DNA of 64,000 bases from Dehalobacter sp. DCM (GCF_024972775.1 NZ_CP092282.1:3811525-3875524); one strand, 5' to 3'; positions 1 through 8,890 are shown, numbered from the stretch's first letter. Translations and numbers: made by a program. Notes: generated by a model from the sequence alone, not told the origin.

Positions 1-307
1 TAACTTCGGAGTCATCATCGGCCCAAATAGGCCCACTGATAAACATCACTCTGACACCATAAACATGCGCATCATACTTTGTAACATCAACCCGTTGATT
101 CTTTATTGCGTTGTCTGCTGCATACCCTGCTTTGATCCGATCGCCGACTCTCACACTCAATGCTTCAAATTTATCAGCAACACAATACGTCACGTTTTCT
201 AAATCACTCAGTAAAAAAGCGGCTCCCTGTGAATATGTCGTCACGAGAAAGGTAAAAAGTGCTTTCATTAGATCTACCTCTCTGGCATGAACTCGAATTT
301 CCTCCAT
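1..307 (-). CDS. Soluble chemoreceptor, N-terminal part (partial)
   Basis: The frame runs off the left edge, so only about the first 102 residues are visible. The ATG at 307 follows GGAGGGATAAT. No membrane segment is present. The visible part reads as a small cytoplasmic sensor domain: the stretch VRVGDRIKAGYAADNAI followed by an FISGPIW segment parallels the N-terminal half (LKVGDGIADPAVQKVI and onward) of the complete soluble chemoreceptor at 56090-56908. I infer a methyl-accepting-type transducer whose signalling domain lies outside the window. A sigma-54 promoter lies about 50 bases upstream, so the gene probably belongs to the same regulon as the metabolic operons here. The sensor assignment rests on comparison within the window only. 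Confidence 0.6.
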   Translation of the reverse strand, partial: MEEIRVHAREVDLMKALFTFLVTTYSQGAAFLLSDLENVTYCVADKFEALSVRVGDRIKAGYAADNAIKNQRVDVTKYDAHVYGVRVMFISGPIWADDDSEV

Positions 308-359
308 ATTATCCCTCCGTTTATTCAACATTCCTTATTCAGTCAACACATGGCATTAT

Positions 360-375
360 TGCAATAAAGATGCCA
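360..375 (-). promoter_or_regulatory. Sigma-54 promoter of the left-edge chemoreceptor
   Basis: On the minus strand this reads TGGCAT-CTTTA-TTGCA, matching the -24/-12 consensus (TGGCAC N5 TTGCA) at all but one position and with the exact 16-base length. It lies about 50 bases before the ATG at 307. Confidence 0.75.
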
Positions 376-439
376 GAATCAATAGAATCCCCAAATAGTG
401 CATTATTCCTGGAATAATAACGTGTATCGCTGATTTCTT

Positions 440-451
440 TCAACCGGTTGA
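440..451. promoter_or_regulatory. Palindrome, candidate activator-binding site
   Basis: TCAACCGGTTGA is a perfect 12-base palindrome about 65 bases upstream of the -24 element at 370-375. That is a usual place for a sigma-54 activator site. Which activator binds is unknown. Confidence 0.4.
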
Positions 452-591
452 TTATTTTTTTGAGAATAGCAGAGGTTGTTTTATATTAGAAAAGGGAAAA
501 TTCAGCCATTTTAAGCTATTTTTCTACAATATCCCTTTTTGCTACATTTTTCTTCTTTTGAGATATTACCATAGCAATATACGTGCAAAAA

Positions 592-673
592 GGAGACAAA
601 GCCTACGTCCCTTTGTCTCCCAACCTGGCAAAAAGGAAAAAAGGAGACAAAGTTCTACGTCCCCTTTGTCCCC
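592..673. repeat. Two tandem hairpin repeats (GGAGACAAAG type)
   Basis: Two near-identical hairpins lie 23 bases apart. The first (592-620) has perfect 10-base arms, GGAGACAAAG and CTTTGTCTCC, around a loop with CTACGTC. The second (643-673) repeats it with one mismatch in the stem. The second ends directly at the stop codon of the gene at 674-1087 and could act as its 3' end structure. There is no clear T-run, so I call it a repeat rather than a terminator. A related hairpin at 52210-52239 shares only the GGGGAC stem end. Confidence 0.6.
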
Positions 674-1087
674 TTAGAATGAATCATCTAAAAGTGCGGG
701 TGTTGTTAAAATGATGCGTTCAACGACATTGTCCGCCCGTATATCTTTTGGTGTTTGTCCTTCTTTCAGATTAAAATTGAAATAGAGGGCGGCCGCACCT
801 TCGACCTTGAACAAACCGTACAGCTTACCGCCATGAACGCTTTCCGGCTCGATATAGGTATTCCGATAGATTGAAAACACCTTATCCGCCCTGTCACCGA
901 CACCGGCGCCCAGATTGGTTTCCGCATCGGAGGCTGTGGCTGAGATTTCAAGAACTTCCCCTGACTCCGCACTAATGAACACACGGTAGCCTTTACTGTA
1001 GTCCCAACGATACACTTTTCCCGGAAAGTTCAATGTTTCTTCACCTGGTGGTGTTTCGACGTAATCAGAGCCCAAAGCCGCTTTCAC
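674..1087 (-). CDS. Hypothetical protein, probably N-terminally damaged
   Basis: The frame opens with GTG at 1087 and encodes 137 residues. The start VKAALGSDYVE resembles the middle of a short 'S-x-x-x-V-K-x-x-L-G' motif found near the N-terminus of SmpA-like and other secreted small proteins, so an N-terminal part may be missing. A better start signal (AGGAGTGAGTACC before ATG at 1110) opens a different frame, MSKLLKIK, which stops at 1084 and overlaps the GTG. A single-base shift would fuse the two, giving a normal-looking gene start. No signal peptide or known catalytic motif is visible. The product is unknown. It sits downstream of a 300-base gap after the reductase gene and may be a decaying gene. 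Confidence 0.45.
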   Translation of the reverse strand: MKAALGSDYVETPPGEETLNFPGKVYRWDYSKGYRVFISAESGEVLEISATASDAETNLGAGVGDRADKVFSIYRNTYIEPESVHGGKLYGLFKVEGAAALYFNFNLKEGQTPKDIRADNVVERIILTTPALLDDSF

Positions 1088-1406
1088 TTAATCTTTAGCA
1101 GTTTACTCATGGTACTCACTCCTGTTCACAGATTATTGTCAAAACGTTAAACCAAATAAGACCATCATCAATGTACCCCTTTTACACACAACACACATAC
1201 AAAGAAAATGACGGATATAATTGATTAATCCTGACGTTGAAGACAGCTGTCCGATTCAAAAAAAACTCTGTTTGCATACCCAGTAAAAAAATAACTCGTT
1301 TACATAGTGTGTCCAGCTGAAAGATAATATGCAAAAGTGTTATTTTATTGGGGTTAGTAAACAGAGTGTAACAGAAGGAAACCAAGTTTATTGAACGGTT
1401 AAATGC

Positions 1407-3374
1407 TTACAGCAAGTAAGCACTATCAAATCCACCGGCAATGGCGCTGCGGATTCTGCCGGGTTTATCGGCGTCACCGATCACACGGACCCGTTCAAAA
1501 TTTCGTACGATCTCTTCCACGAATTGGGTGTTGGCGCGCATGCCCAAAGAGACAACGAAATAGTCAAACTCGAACTCCTGTGTTTTGCCTTCGGCAAGGA
1601 GCTCAAAGGTCGCTATACTGCCATCGATCTTTACCAGCTTATGCTTCGCCAGGGTTGGGACTTTCGCTTTACCCAGCCGCATCATGATATCGATCAGGTT
1701 CTGGAAGAACAGATCCGGCCCGATATTATCCGCCATTTCAAAAACGGTAACCTTATTGCCTTTTTCTGCCAGGAGGTCGGCTGTCTCCAGTCCGGTCATA
1801 CCCGATCCGACAACAGCGATATTCTGATTATAGAGCTGGACTTTACCGGTTAAAATATCCGGCGGGGTAAACACGTTTTTCCCGTCCAGTCCCGTGATCG
1901 CTCCGGGCAGGATCGGTTTCGATCCCTGAGCGACAAAAACAGCGTAGGGGTTTAATGTTTTGATCGCTTCCACCGTCGGTGCGGTGTTCAGTCGGATTTC
2001 AATACCCAGCTTTTCCGCTTGGATCTTCAAGTAATTAATCAACCAGGTGATCTTGTCTTTAAAGGGCGGCTTATTCGCCAGTTCGAGCTGTCCGCCGACC
2101 TGTGAAGACTTTTCAAAAACGATTGGCTTAAACTTACGCATAGCCAGGACTCGGGCTGCTTCCAAGCCGGCCGGACCTGCACCGATAACCACGACGACTC
2201 GGCCGGCACCATCCTCTTTGATGTCCGAATATTTCAATTCCCTGCCAGCCATGGCATTGACAGCACATTCCGCCGGTTCACCGGTCATGTCTGCTTTGGT
2301 CAGGGATTCCATACAATGCAGACAAGAGATACAAAGCCGGGCTTCATGCGCTCTGTTTTCCTGCGCTTTGATCGCCCACTCCGAATCAGCAAAATGCTGC
2401 CGGGCTGAACCGGCAAAATCCATAATACCTTCTCCAATGATTTTATCGGCAAAGGCAGCTTCTCGTATTACCGAAACTCCGATGACCGGGATCTTCACTG
2501 CTTTCTTGACTGCTTCAGACAAGTGGAGCTTCCAGCCCTGAGCGAAGGAAGAAGGCTCCCATGCGACGTTCATGGTCTCATAAATCCCGGAACTGACATC
2601 AATGGCATCGACGCCGAGTTGTTCCATTCTTTCGGCGATCCTGACGCCTTCGTCCAAGGTCAGGCCTGTGTCCTGAACGCCGGCATAGTTTAAGATCTCA
2701 TCAACGGATAAGCGAACGATCAGCGGAAAGTCCTTGCCGCATTTTGCTCTGACTCCAAGAACGATCTCCTCCAGAAAACGCATCCTGTTCTCAAGGTTTC
2801 CGCCGTACTGATCTGTTCTCTTATTGGTATACGGGCTTAAAAATTGGTTGATCAAGTAACCATGAGCCCCATGCAGCTCAACGCCGTCAATTCCCGCTTG
2901 TTGAATTCGCCAAGCGGCCGCGACGAAATCCCGGATCACTGCTTCCACTTCGCTGATCGTCATAGGGTGAGTATCCTGCTGAACCATGCGGCAGGGAACA
3001 TCACTTGGCGCCAACATGGGCTTATTGCCGTTAAGCGCTGTGATACCCTGTCTACCGGGATGGTTGATCTGGACGATAATTTTCCCGCCGTTTTCATGCA
3101 CCGCAGCGGCCAGCTTTTTGAGCCCCGGAATGTGTTTGTCGCTCGCTGCGGACATTTGATGGCGATTGGCGACACCATTTTCGTCATTGATTCGGGCGAC
3201 TTCCGTAAATATAAGACCGACGCCCCCCTTGGCCCGGGCGGCATAAAATGCGATCAATTCTTCAGATACGGTTCCGTCTGTGTTACTGAGGGCATTGCCC
3301 ATTGGCGTCATAACAATGCGGTTCTTTAAATCCAGTGTGCCAATTTTTCCTGTTGCAAATAGATTGGGGTACAT
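1407..3374 (-). CDS. Old-yellow-enzyme-type enoate / 2,4-dienoyl-CoA reductase
   Basis: About 655 residues, the usual length for the FMN/[4Fe-4S]/FAD reductases of the FadH, BaiCD and clostridial enoate-reductase group. Residues 1-340 form the FMN TIM barrel, with a VQINHPGRQ stretch and the E-L-H-G-A-H-G-Y-L signature. A cysteine cluster, CISCLHC plus a later Cys, follows near residue 350. Then come an FAD-binding GAGPAG motif and an NAD(P)-binding GSGMTG motif. These enzymes reduce the C=C of unsaturated acids or their CoA esters in the cytoplasm. I chose ATG 3374 because AGGAGG lies just upstream; the longer TTG reading at 3401 has no such signal. A sigma-54 promoter and the activator gene 3755-5821 lie directly upstream. 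Enoate reductase and dienoyl-CoA reductase cannot be separated by eye. Confidence 0.88.
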   Translation of the reverse strand: MYPNLFATGKIGTLDLKNRIVMTPMGNALSNTDGTVSEELIAFYAARAKGGVGLIFTEVARINDENGVANRHQMSAASDKHIPGLKKLAAAVHENGGKIIVQINHPGRQGITALNGNKPMLAPSDVPCRMVQQDTHPMTISEVEAVIRDFVAAAWRIQQAGIDGVELHGAHGYLINQFLSPYTNKRTDQYGGNLENRMRFLEEIVLGVRAKCGKDFPLIVRLSVDEILNYAGVQDTGLTLDEGVRIAERMEQLGVDAIDVSSGIYETMNVAWEPSSFAQGWKLHLSEAVKKAVKIPVIGVSVIREAAFADKIIGEGIMDFAGSARQHFADSEWAIKAQENRAHEARLCISCLHCMESLTKADMTGEPAECAVNAMAGRELKYSDIKEDGAGRVVVVIGAGPAGLEAARVLAMRKFKPIVFEKSSQVGGQLELANKPPFKDKITWLINYLKIQAEKLGIEIRLNTAPTVEAIKTLNPYAVFVAQGSKPILPGAITGLDGKNVFTPPDILTGKVQLYNQNIAVVGSGMTGLETADLLAEKGNKVTVFEMADNIGPDLFFQNLIDIMMRLGKAKVPTLAKHKLVKIDGSIATFELLAEGKTQEFEFDYFVVSLGMRANTQFVEEIVRNFERVRVIGDADKPGRIRSAIAGGFDSAYLL

Positions 3375-3453
3375 ACCTTTCTGCCTCCTGTAATCTGTCA
3401 ATTCTCTGGTTCATCATTGCTAACGTATTAAAAGAACGTTATTAGGATTATAA

Positions 3454-3469
3454 TGCAAAAAAAGTGCCA
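3454..3469 (-). promoter_or_regulatory. Sigma-54 promoter of the enoate-type reductase
   Basis: Minus strand TGGCAC-TTTTT-TTGCA is an exact -24/-12 match. It lies 80 bases before the ATG at 3374, in the gap separating the reductase from the activator gene 3755-5821. Confidence 0.88.
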
Positions 3470-3552
3470 ACGATCGCATTAACGAAAGGGCCAAAGAATG
3501 GGCTTTTTCTTGCACAATCCTGTTTACGTTTCCGCAAATTCGTTGCTGCGTA

Positions 3553-3600
3553 TTTTCCGTTACTGTAAATTCAAGGATTCCCTTTTTCGTTACAGTAAAT
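3553..3600 (-). promoter_or_regulatory. Tandem upstream activator sites
   Basis: Two copies of a palindrome-centred motif lie about 30 bases apart. On the minus strand they read ATTTACWGTAACG followed by an A-rich tail (3584-3600 and 3553-3570). They lie 85-130 bases upstream of the -24 box at 3464-3469, the usual distance for a sigma-54 activator. The neighbouring activator is the natural candidate to bind them. Confidence 0.6.
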
Positions 3601-3686
3601 CCATCACGATTGTTCATTTTACCGAAAACACAGTATCAAATCAACCTGCCAAATTAACAGCGAAAATCAACACCCACCGAATACAA

Positions 3687-3720
3687 AATCCACATCACCT
3701 GCTATGTGGCGATGTGGATT
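3687..3720 (-). terminator. Rho-independent terminator of the activator gene
   Basis: A 10-base perfect stem (AATCCACATC / GATGTGGATT) is followed on the minus strand by TTTTG. It lies 35 bases after the stop of the activator gene 3755-5821. Confidence 0.65.
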
Positions 3721-3754
3721 GTTTTTCGATGAAAAACGCATGGATTGTTTAACT

Positions 3755-5821
3755 TTATTTCGTCGATAGTCCGTACTCCTTGATTTTACGATAGAGAGTC
3801 GCTTTACTCATGCTCAATAACACTGCCGCCGTTGAGACATTCCGACCCGACTTGACTAACGCGTTTTCGATCATGATTCGTTCAGATTCTTTGATATAAG
3901 AATGCCGGGTGGCGTCATCATGACGAATCTGCCTTAAATCAGTCTCAGTTGATAACGCACTGACAATATCTTTGGGCAAATGATTCTCTTCGATTCTGTC
4001 TTCATCCGCCAGATTCATCGCATAAATTATCGTATTCTCCAGCTGTCGGACATTGCCGGGCCAATCATAAGCCATGATCCGACGATAGGCACCCTGGCTC
4101 AATGTCGGAACACTCTGTCCCCGGCGCTGGGCATGACGTTTAAGAAAATACTCCGCTAAAAGAGCAATGTCCGTTCCCCGCTCCCTCAGGGCGGGAATCT
4201 CTATGGTCAGCACCGATAGTCGGAAGTAGAGATCCTGCCGAAATGCCTTTTCCTGAACCAATTGCCGTATATTCTGGTTCGTCGCTGCGATCAACCGGAA
4301 ATTGACATGCAGCGGATATTTGCCCCCAATACGGACAACCTGCTTGTCCTGAAGCACCCGTAGCAAGACGCCCTGCAGGTCATAAGGCATATCCCCTATT
4401 TCATCCAGAAACAAGGTTCCTCCATTCGCAAGCTCTATCTTCCCCGGTCGCCCGTTTTTATCAGCGCCGGTAAACGCACCGCTCTCATAACCAAACAATT
4501 CACTTTCAATTAAGTCCTTGGGCATTGCGGCACAATTGATCGCAACGAATGGCCCTGCTGGACAATATTTTTGGTGGATGGCCTGTGCAAAAAGTTCTTT
4601 TCCGGTTCCGCTTTCCCCAAGTAAGAGTATATTATCGGATGCCGAAGCAAACCGATCGGCTAGGTTGATGACGTCAGTCATCGGTTTACTTTCCGCAATG
4701 ATGTTATCAAAGCAGATTTTGGGCGGGCTGATACGGAGGAATTTCAGTATAGCCGCATCCCATAGGCCGTTCATTTTCCGGACTGGCCAAATACTGACCC
4801 GATAGGGCTGATCATCCAGTTCCAGTTTGACGTTTTCTTCCCAGGAATCAAAACGATCCTTGCGATCCCTGAGTTTACGCAAAAATGTCCGGTCCGTGAT
4901 AAATTCAAGGATATTGCGGTCTTCCAGCTGTTCATATTCGACATGGAGAATTTTCTTGCCTTCCTGATTCGCGGTAATAATGGCTCCGTCCGGGGTAATA
5001 GCGACGACACCTTGATTCGTCTTCTCCATGAGGACATTCATGATTTCCTGTGTTTTTTTCAGGTCATCTCTGACTGTATCCAGGGTATGATTACTTTTCT
5101 GCAATTTGATTTGGCTTTCAATCGCCGTTACCAGATAATTCAACCAGACAATAAATTGTGTATGTGTTTTGAATATACTCTTTTCCCAAGCACTATCGTC
5201 CATATGGGATGTCAGCGCCAGGGATCCCAGTAAATCACCGTTCTCATCCAGAATCGGCACCGCATAGCCAACAATGTTTTCCAACACATGTAAATAGTGT
5301 TCCGGGCCAACTAATAAATACGGCCGTTTATAATAGGTTGCCAGAGAAGTGGCTGTTGTCCCGGCAGTATGCTCATTCCACCGCATGTTCTCTGCCGGAG
5401 CGTTCTTAAATAATTTGAGGTGTGTTCCAATCAGAAATACGGAGTTCTTATCGAACAGCCCCAAAGCATAGCCTTCATTTGCAGCCAGCTCCAGGACCTC
5501 CCGAATCAGGGGGCCTGCAGCCCGGATCAACAGACTATTCTCTTCCCAAATCCCTTGGAGATCGCTTTTGGATTCATCAAGAGCATACTCAAATAAGAGG
5601 TTATCCGGACTTTTCCCGGAATTCATCGTCCGAACCCAGGACTCGACAACCTCCTGGCGCAGAAGAGGGCTTTGACACGGATCGATCCCCCTATTAAAAA
5701 ATTGTTCTTTACAGCGGATGATTTGGTCAAAGTATTGCTTTGAGAACATCGCTGTTAAATCTAAAACATGATTACCTTCAGGCACATCGGTCAGTTCCAA
5801 GCCTTTTGATTTGATCAGCAC
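3755..5821 (-). CDS. Sigma-54-dependent transcriptional activator (AcoR-like)
   Basis: 688 residues. A GAF-like sensor region (about 30-240) is followed by a PAS-like domain (265-345), an AAA+ sigma-54 interaction domain (370-600) and a C-terminal Fis-type helix-turn-helix (645-688). All key ATPase motifs are intact: Walker A GESGTGKE (402-409), the sigma-54-contacting GAFTGA (448-453), Walker B LFLDEIGD, and the arginine in YFRLSVL. It should bind upstream sites and drive sigma-54 open-complex formation when its unknown ligand is present. The GTG start at 5821 follows GAGGTGG. The sigma-54 promoter and tandem sites just downstream (3454-3600) point to the enoate-type reductase as its target. 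Its degenerate paralogue is at 19625-21691. Confidence 0.92.
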   Translation of the reverse strand: MLIKSKGLELTDVPEGNHVLDLTAMFSKQYFDQIIRCKEQFFNRGIDPCQSPLLRQEVVESWVRTMNSGKSPDNLLFEYALDESKSDLQGIWEENSLLIRAAGPLIREVLELAANEGYALGLFDKNSVFLIGTHLKLFKNAPAENMRWNEHTAGTTATSLATYYKRPYLLVGPEHYLHVLENIVGYAVPILDENGDLLGSLALTSHMDDSAWEKSIFKTHTQFIVWLNYLVTAIESQIKLQKSNHTLDTVRDDLKKTQEIMNVLMEKTNQGVVAITPDGAIITANQEGKKILHVEYEQLEDRNILEFITDRTFLRKLRDRKDRFDSWEENVKLELDDQPYRVSIWPVRKMNGLWDAAILKFLRISPPKICFDNIIAESKPMTDVINLADRFASASDNILLLGESGTGKELFAQAIHQKYCPAGPFVAINCAAMPKDLIESELFGYESGAFTGADKNGRPGKIELANGGTLFLDEIGDMPYDLQGVLLRVLQDKQVVRIGGKYPLHVNFRLIAATNQNIRQLVQEKAFRQDLYFRLSVLTIEIPALRERGTDIALLAEYFLKRHAQRRGQSVPTLSQGAYRRIMAYDWPGNVRQLENTIIYAMNLADEDRIEENHLPKDIVSALSTETDLRQIRHDDATRHSYIKESERIMIENALVKSGRNVSTAAVLLSMSKATLYRKIKEYGLSTK

Positions 5822-5937
5822 AATGCATCCACCTCGTCCAGAATGCTCAAAGTCAACAATGAAAAATCGTTATGAGAACATTTTAACATAATCAAAAATA
5901 ATCTTCTATGATACTTGTACCTCGTTAACCCCTAAAA

Positions 5938-6156
5938 CTAACCCCCGGTTACTTCTAAGGACAATTTAATTCGGTCGCCGTCCAGGATAGCCTTTTGAGG
6001 ATATTCACTTGCGGGAACAAAACCATTATTGACAATCAACATCATGAAAGGAGTTAGCAGATAATTAAATTTACCTTCCTCTTTTAACATAGCCAGCATG
6101 GATTCTGCAGTCATACCCTCTTCCCAACTATATTCAAACCCATTCACTGTGATCAC
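5938..6156 (-). CDS. ThiS/MoaD-like sulfur-carrier protein
   Basis: About 72 residues of beta-grasp type. It opens with ITVNGFEYSW, carries a conserved ILDGDRIKLS segment and ends in the diagnostic VTGG, the Gly-Gly tail that is adenylated and thiocarboxylated in ThiS, MoaD and related carriers. GTG 6156 is preferred because GGAGG lies 7 bases upstream; the ATG at 6162 directly abuts that signal. The nearest enzyme gene, about 1 kb upstream on the same strand, is an aldehyde:ferredoxin oxidoreductase that needs a pterin cofactor. MoaD-like proteins often accompany such enzymes, so a role in W/Mo-pterin sulfur transfer is likelier than thiamine synthesis. A palindromic repeat (6265-6380) lies immediately upstream. 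Confidence 0.75.
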   Translation of the reverse strand: MITVNGFEYSWEEGMTAESMLAMLKEEGKFNYLLTPFMMLIVNNGFVPASEYPQKAILDGDRIKLSLEVTGG

Positions 6157-6264
6157 CGTCATCCCTCCTTCAGTCTGTGCACACAAAGGCGCCGGTCGGC
6201 GCCCTTTGTATCTAGTACACTGTTCTGTAAATAAATAAGCAAAAAAACAACGTAAATTACTTGG

Positions 6265-6380
6265 GGTTGGTCTGATTGCCACAATTCCGCTTTCGGCAGA
6301 TTGCGCCCTCCATGGCGCAAACAGCCGCGCTTCGCTATCCATGCTCCGCTTGACGCTGGAACTTGTGTCACTCAGACCTA
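6265..6380. repeat. Palindromic interspersed repeat, copy A
   Basis: The outer arms GGTTGGTCTG and CAGACCTAAT pair. Inside lie modules shared with other copies: CCGCTTTCGGCAGAT, CCCTCCATGG, and GCTTCGC..ATCCATGCTCCGCTTG. It is non-coding. Its mirror-image modules recur at 6886-7074, 10155-10251 and 18072-18248. Confidence 0.7.
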
Positions 6381-6470
6381 ATTTGGGGTAAGTTGACGTT
6401 TGAGCAGAGAATTAAAGAACGTTTTACTAGTATTATGATCTTTCAATAATTAGACAAAAATATTCTTTTC

Positions 6471-6530
6471 GGTCCGGTCCGCGCTCTGCAATCCTACTCC
6501 CCTTGCCGCAGGAAATGTGGTACGCAGACC
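6471..6530. repeat. Palindromic interspersed repeat, partial copy B
   Basis: A shorter, decayed copy. It keeps the right-hand end GGAAATGTGGTACGCAGACC, nearly the same as the end of the copy at 18072-18248, and the CCGCGCTCTGCAATCC module. It has lost most of the left arm. Confidence 0.45.
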
Positions 6531-6605
6531 AAGCTATGGGGGTTGAATGTCCAGTTATTTAGAGAACGTTGTACTAAATAACTAGTAAGAATACTAAGCT
6601 TTACT

Positions 6606-6788
6606 CTCGGGTTGGTCTGTGTGCCACATTCCGCTTTCGGCAGATAGCCAAGCTGTGACGGTCATGGATGACCTAATGTCACGAACACCATGGAGGGCAT
6701 GGAGCGATGGAGCGATGAATGGCGCAGAAATGCCTTATCGGGCCTTTATGCTGCCGTACGCGGCTAACATTACAAAGACCAGCCCGAG
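6606..6788. repeat. Palindromic interspersed repeat, copy C
   Basis: The outer arms CTCGGGTTGGTCT and AGACCAGCCCGAG pair imperfectly. The left part GTGTGCCACATTCCGCTTTC is nearly identical to the copy at 18072-18248, and even the flanking CTAAATAACTAG...AAGCTTTA is shared. The centre differs and carries extra inverted segments, so the family seems modular. Confidence 0.65.
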
Positions 6789-6885
6789 CAATGCTTAATA
6801 TAGATGTTTGCGAATTCAATAACCTCTACTAGCGTTTCATTTATACGACAAACTTTATACTAATACTTTCATTTACACTGTCACT

Positions 6886-7074
6886 AACCCCAGATCAGTC
6901 TTCGTAATGAGTAGCCAGCGTCAAGCGGAGCACGGATTGCGAAGCGCAACGGTCCATGGATGGACCTAAGTTAAAATTCGCCAAGGAGGGCAAAAGAATT
7001 TTAACTTCCGAAATGTAAATTCATGGATGGCGCTATCTGCCGAAAGCGGCTATCATTACGAAGACCAGCCCGAG
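6886..7074. repeat. Palindromic interspersed repeat, copy D
   Basis: The reverse-oriented relative of the copy at 18072-18248. It shares GTCAAGCGGAGCACGGATTG, the TCCATGGATGGACCTAAG block and the AAGGAGGGCAAAAGAATTTT block, and ends GAAGACCAGCCCGAG like copy C. Together, copies A to D fill most of the 1-kb gap between the ThiS-like gene and the aldehyde oxidoreductase. Confidence 0.65.
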
Positions 7075-7169
7075 CAAAGCTAAATATTCAGATACTAGCC
7101 ATTTTTTTATAACATCTACAAGTCTAACGTTTCATTTCTACTGCTCAACTTCAATGTAATTCGACGTGA

Positions 7170-8879
7170 TTAATTATAAGCCTCTTTCATTTCTTCCGGA
7201 GTAATATCGAAGATAGCCCCGGTAGCCGGCGACTTTTCTTTATAGAAGAACTCCGGCAGTAAATCATCGGCGTCTGTGAATCCCACCGCTTTATTATAGG
7301 CCCGTTCCATCATCAGCGTCTGAGCTCCGATCCCGATGACTTTATCCATATTCCATTCACCGCCGTATAACCCGGCCATGAGATCGGGTACAATTGTCGG
7401 ATCAGTCATGAGAGCACCGGTGATAAACGTACAGGACATATTATCGGCAAGGCAGGTAACAATCTGGTTCTCTTTGGAGAAATTGACCGCATTCTCCTTT
7501 TTGGTACCATCGATAAATGGCCGTAACGTATTGCCTGCGGTATGATCCGCGCCCATTGGGGATGTTGCAAACGTAACCCCGTTACCCTTGACGTTTCTCG
7601 GTTCATAGGCAGCCATCGCCTGTTTTTTGGTGGTGGGAATTTTCCTGCAGTTTAAAGCTACGCCGGTGGCATGAGCGCCATCACCCAAGAGATTGCCGAA
7701 TTCTGTGCCGTCATACATTTCCTGCATGGCTGCTTTTACCGCCGGGATATCTCCCCACGCTATCTTGCCTGCTTCCATACATATCCCGATAGCGACGCCA
7801 AATTCAATGGTATCGATCCCGATATCGTCACAGAAGCGATCCGCTTCCATCAAAAATTCCATATCGGAGATATCACAGTTGGGGCCTATCATCGCAACGG
7901 TTTCATATTCCAAGCCGGCTGTCACAAATTCCTTTTTGCTGTTGTTCCAGGCATTAGAGCACCGGACCAGACAACCGGGCTGACAGCCGAGTCCCGCTTT
8001 TGAACCATTCTTTTCAAAGTCTATCAGCCATCGGTCGGCACTGATTTCATCGAGCTTTTCCTTTGGGAAAAATTCCCCGCTGAAGTTGTGAACAGGCAAT
8101 ACACCGGTCGGCCCGGTCAGACTGACCAGCATTCCCGTCGTGCCAACTTTTCTTTGAATTTCTACGGCCGGGTCTTCGACAACCAATTTGGCCATTTTCT
8201 TCAAGGCAGCTTGGAATTTTTCTTTGTCAACATACGTAACTTCTGCTTTCTCCGCAGGCTTTTCAACGATGATTGCCTTAATCTTCTTGGATCCTGCCAG
8301 AGCTCCTAATCCTCCTCTGCCCACGGAACGCGCCGGATGGCCTGTCGCAAAATCGGTGGCTTGGAGAGACGCACTGCGATATAAACGCTCACCGGCAACC
8401 CCAATCGAAAGAACAGCAATATCGTTATTGAAGTCTTCTTTGAGTTTCTCAACGAGGACATAGTTGTTTAGTCCAAGGTATTGATCCGCCGGTAAGAGTT
8501 GAATGGTTCCTTCACGGTTGACATAGAGGATAATCCAGCTGTCATCCGCCGGCTGATCTTCACAAATAATCATTTTAATACCATGCTGGCCAAACATATA
8601 GCCGATAGTTCCGCCAACGTTTGCTTCTTTAATACCCCCGGTCAATGGGCTTTTGCCGCCTACAGAGAGTCTGTTGGAAGTAGGTACGGCTGTTCCTGAA
8701 AAGAGGCCCATGGCAATTATCATTTTATTATCCGGACCCAAGGGATCGCATTTTGGGTCAACTTCATCGGTCATAACCTTCGAGATTAAGCCCCGGTTAC
8801 CAAAGGTCAGATACTCTTCTTTGATTGCTTCTTCCGTTATCGCCTTTGTCTTAAGATTAATTCTATAGACTTTATTCAT
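7170..8879 (-). CDS. Aldehyde:ferredoxin oxidoreductase (tungsten pterin enzyme)
   Basis: 569 residues, close to the family's usual 600. The N-terminal AOR domain contains the TGGIKEANVGG and GHPARSVGRGGLGA blocks that bind the bis-pterin cofactor. Cysteines for the [4Fe-4S] cluster stand at 299, 303 and 307 (spacing C-x3-C-x3-C rather than the C-x2-C-x3-C of the archaeal type enzyme), with a C-terminal Cys in NMSCTF. The enzyme interconverts aldehydes and carboxylic acids using ferredoxin, in the cytoplasm. GGGGG precedes the ATG. The alcohol dehydrogenase gene ends 11 bases upstream, so the pair is an operon that could link acid, aldehyde and alcohol. The substrate is unknown; the altered cysteine spacing places it in a paralogous subfamily. 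Confidence 0.9.
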   Translation of the reverse strand: MNKVYRINLKTKAITEEAIKEEYLTFGNRGLISKVMTDEVDPKCDPLGPDNKMIIAMGLFSGTAVPTSNRLSVGGKSPLTGGIKEANVGGTIGYMFGQHGIKMIICEDQPADDSWIILYVNREGTIQLLPADQYLGLNNYVLVEKLKEDFNNDIAVLSIGVAGERLYRSASLQATDFATGHPARSVGRGGLGALAGSKKIKAIIVEKPAEKAEVTYVDKEKFQAALKKMAKLVVEDPAVEIQRKVGTTGMLVSLTGPTGVLPVHNFSGEFFPKEKLDEISADRWLIDFEKNGSKAGLGCQPGCLVRCSNAWNNSKKEFVTAGLEYETVAMIGPNCDISDMEFLMEADRFCDDIGIDTIEFGVAIGICMEAGKIAWGDIPAVKAAMQEMYDGTEFGNLLGDGAHATGVALNCRKIPTTKKQAMAAYEPRNVKGNGVTFATSPMGADHTAGNTLRPFIDGTKKENAVNFSKENQIVTCLADNMSCTFITGALMTDPTIVPDLMAGLYGGEWNMDKVIGIGAQTLMMERAYNKAVGFTDADDLLPEFFYKEKSPATGAIFDITPEEMKEAYN

Positions 8880-8890
8880 TGCGCTGCCCC

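Noticed and set aside
1182-1385. Minus-strand frame of 67 codons beside the reductase gene
   Set aside because: No ribosome-binding site, hydrophobic low-complexity composition, and it lies in the spacer after the reductase stop; no family resemblance.
5938-6342. A 134-residue reading of the ThiS-like gene
   Set aside because: The extra N-terminal part is translated palindromic repeat, and the ribosome-binding site sits before the short form.
6163-7169. CRISPR array or tRNA cluster in the repeat-rich gap
   Set aside because: The repeats are irregular in length and spacing, palindromic and modular; there are no uniform spacers, no cas genes and no tRNA cloverleaf.
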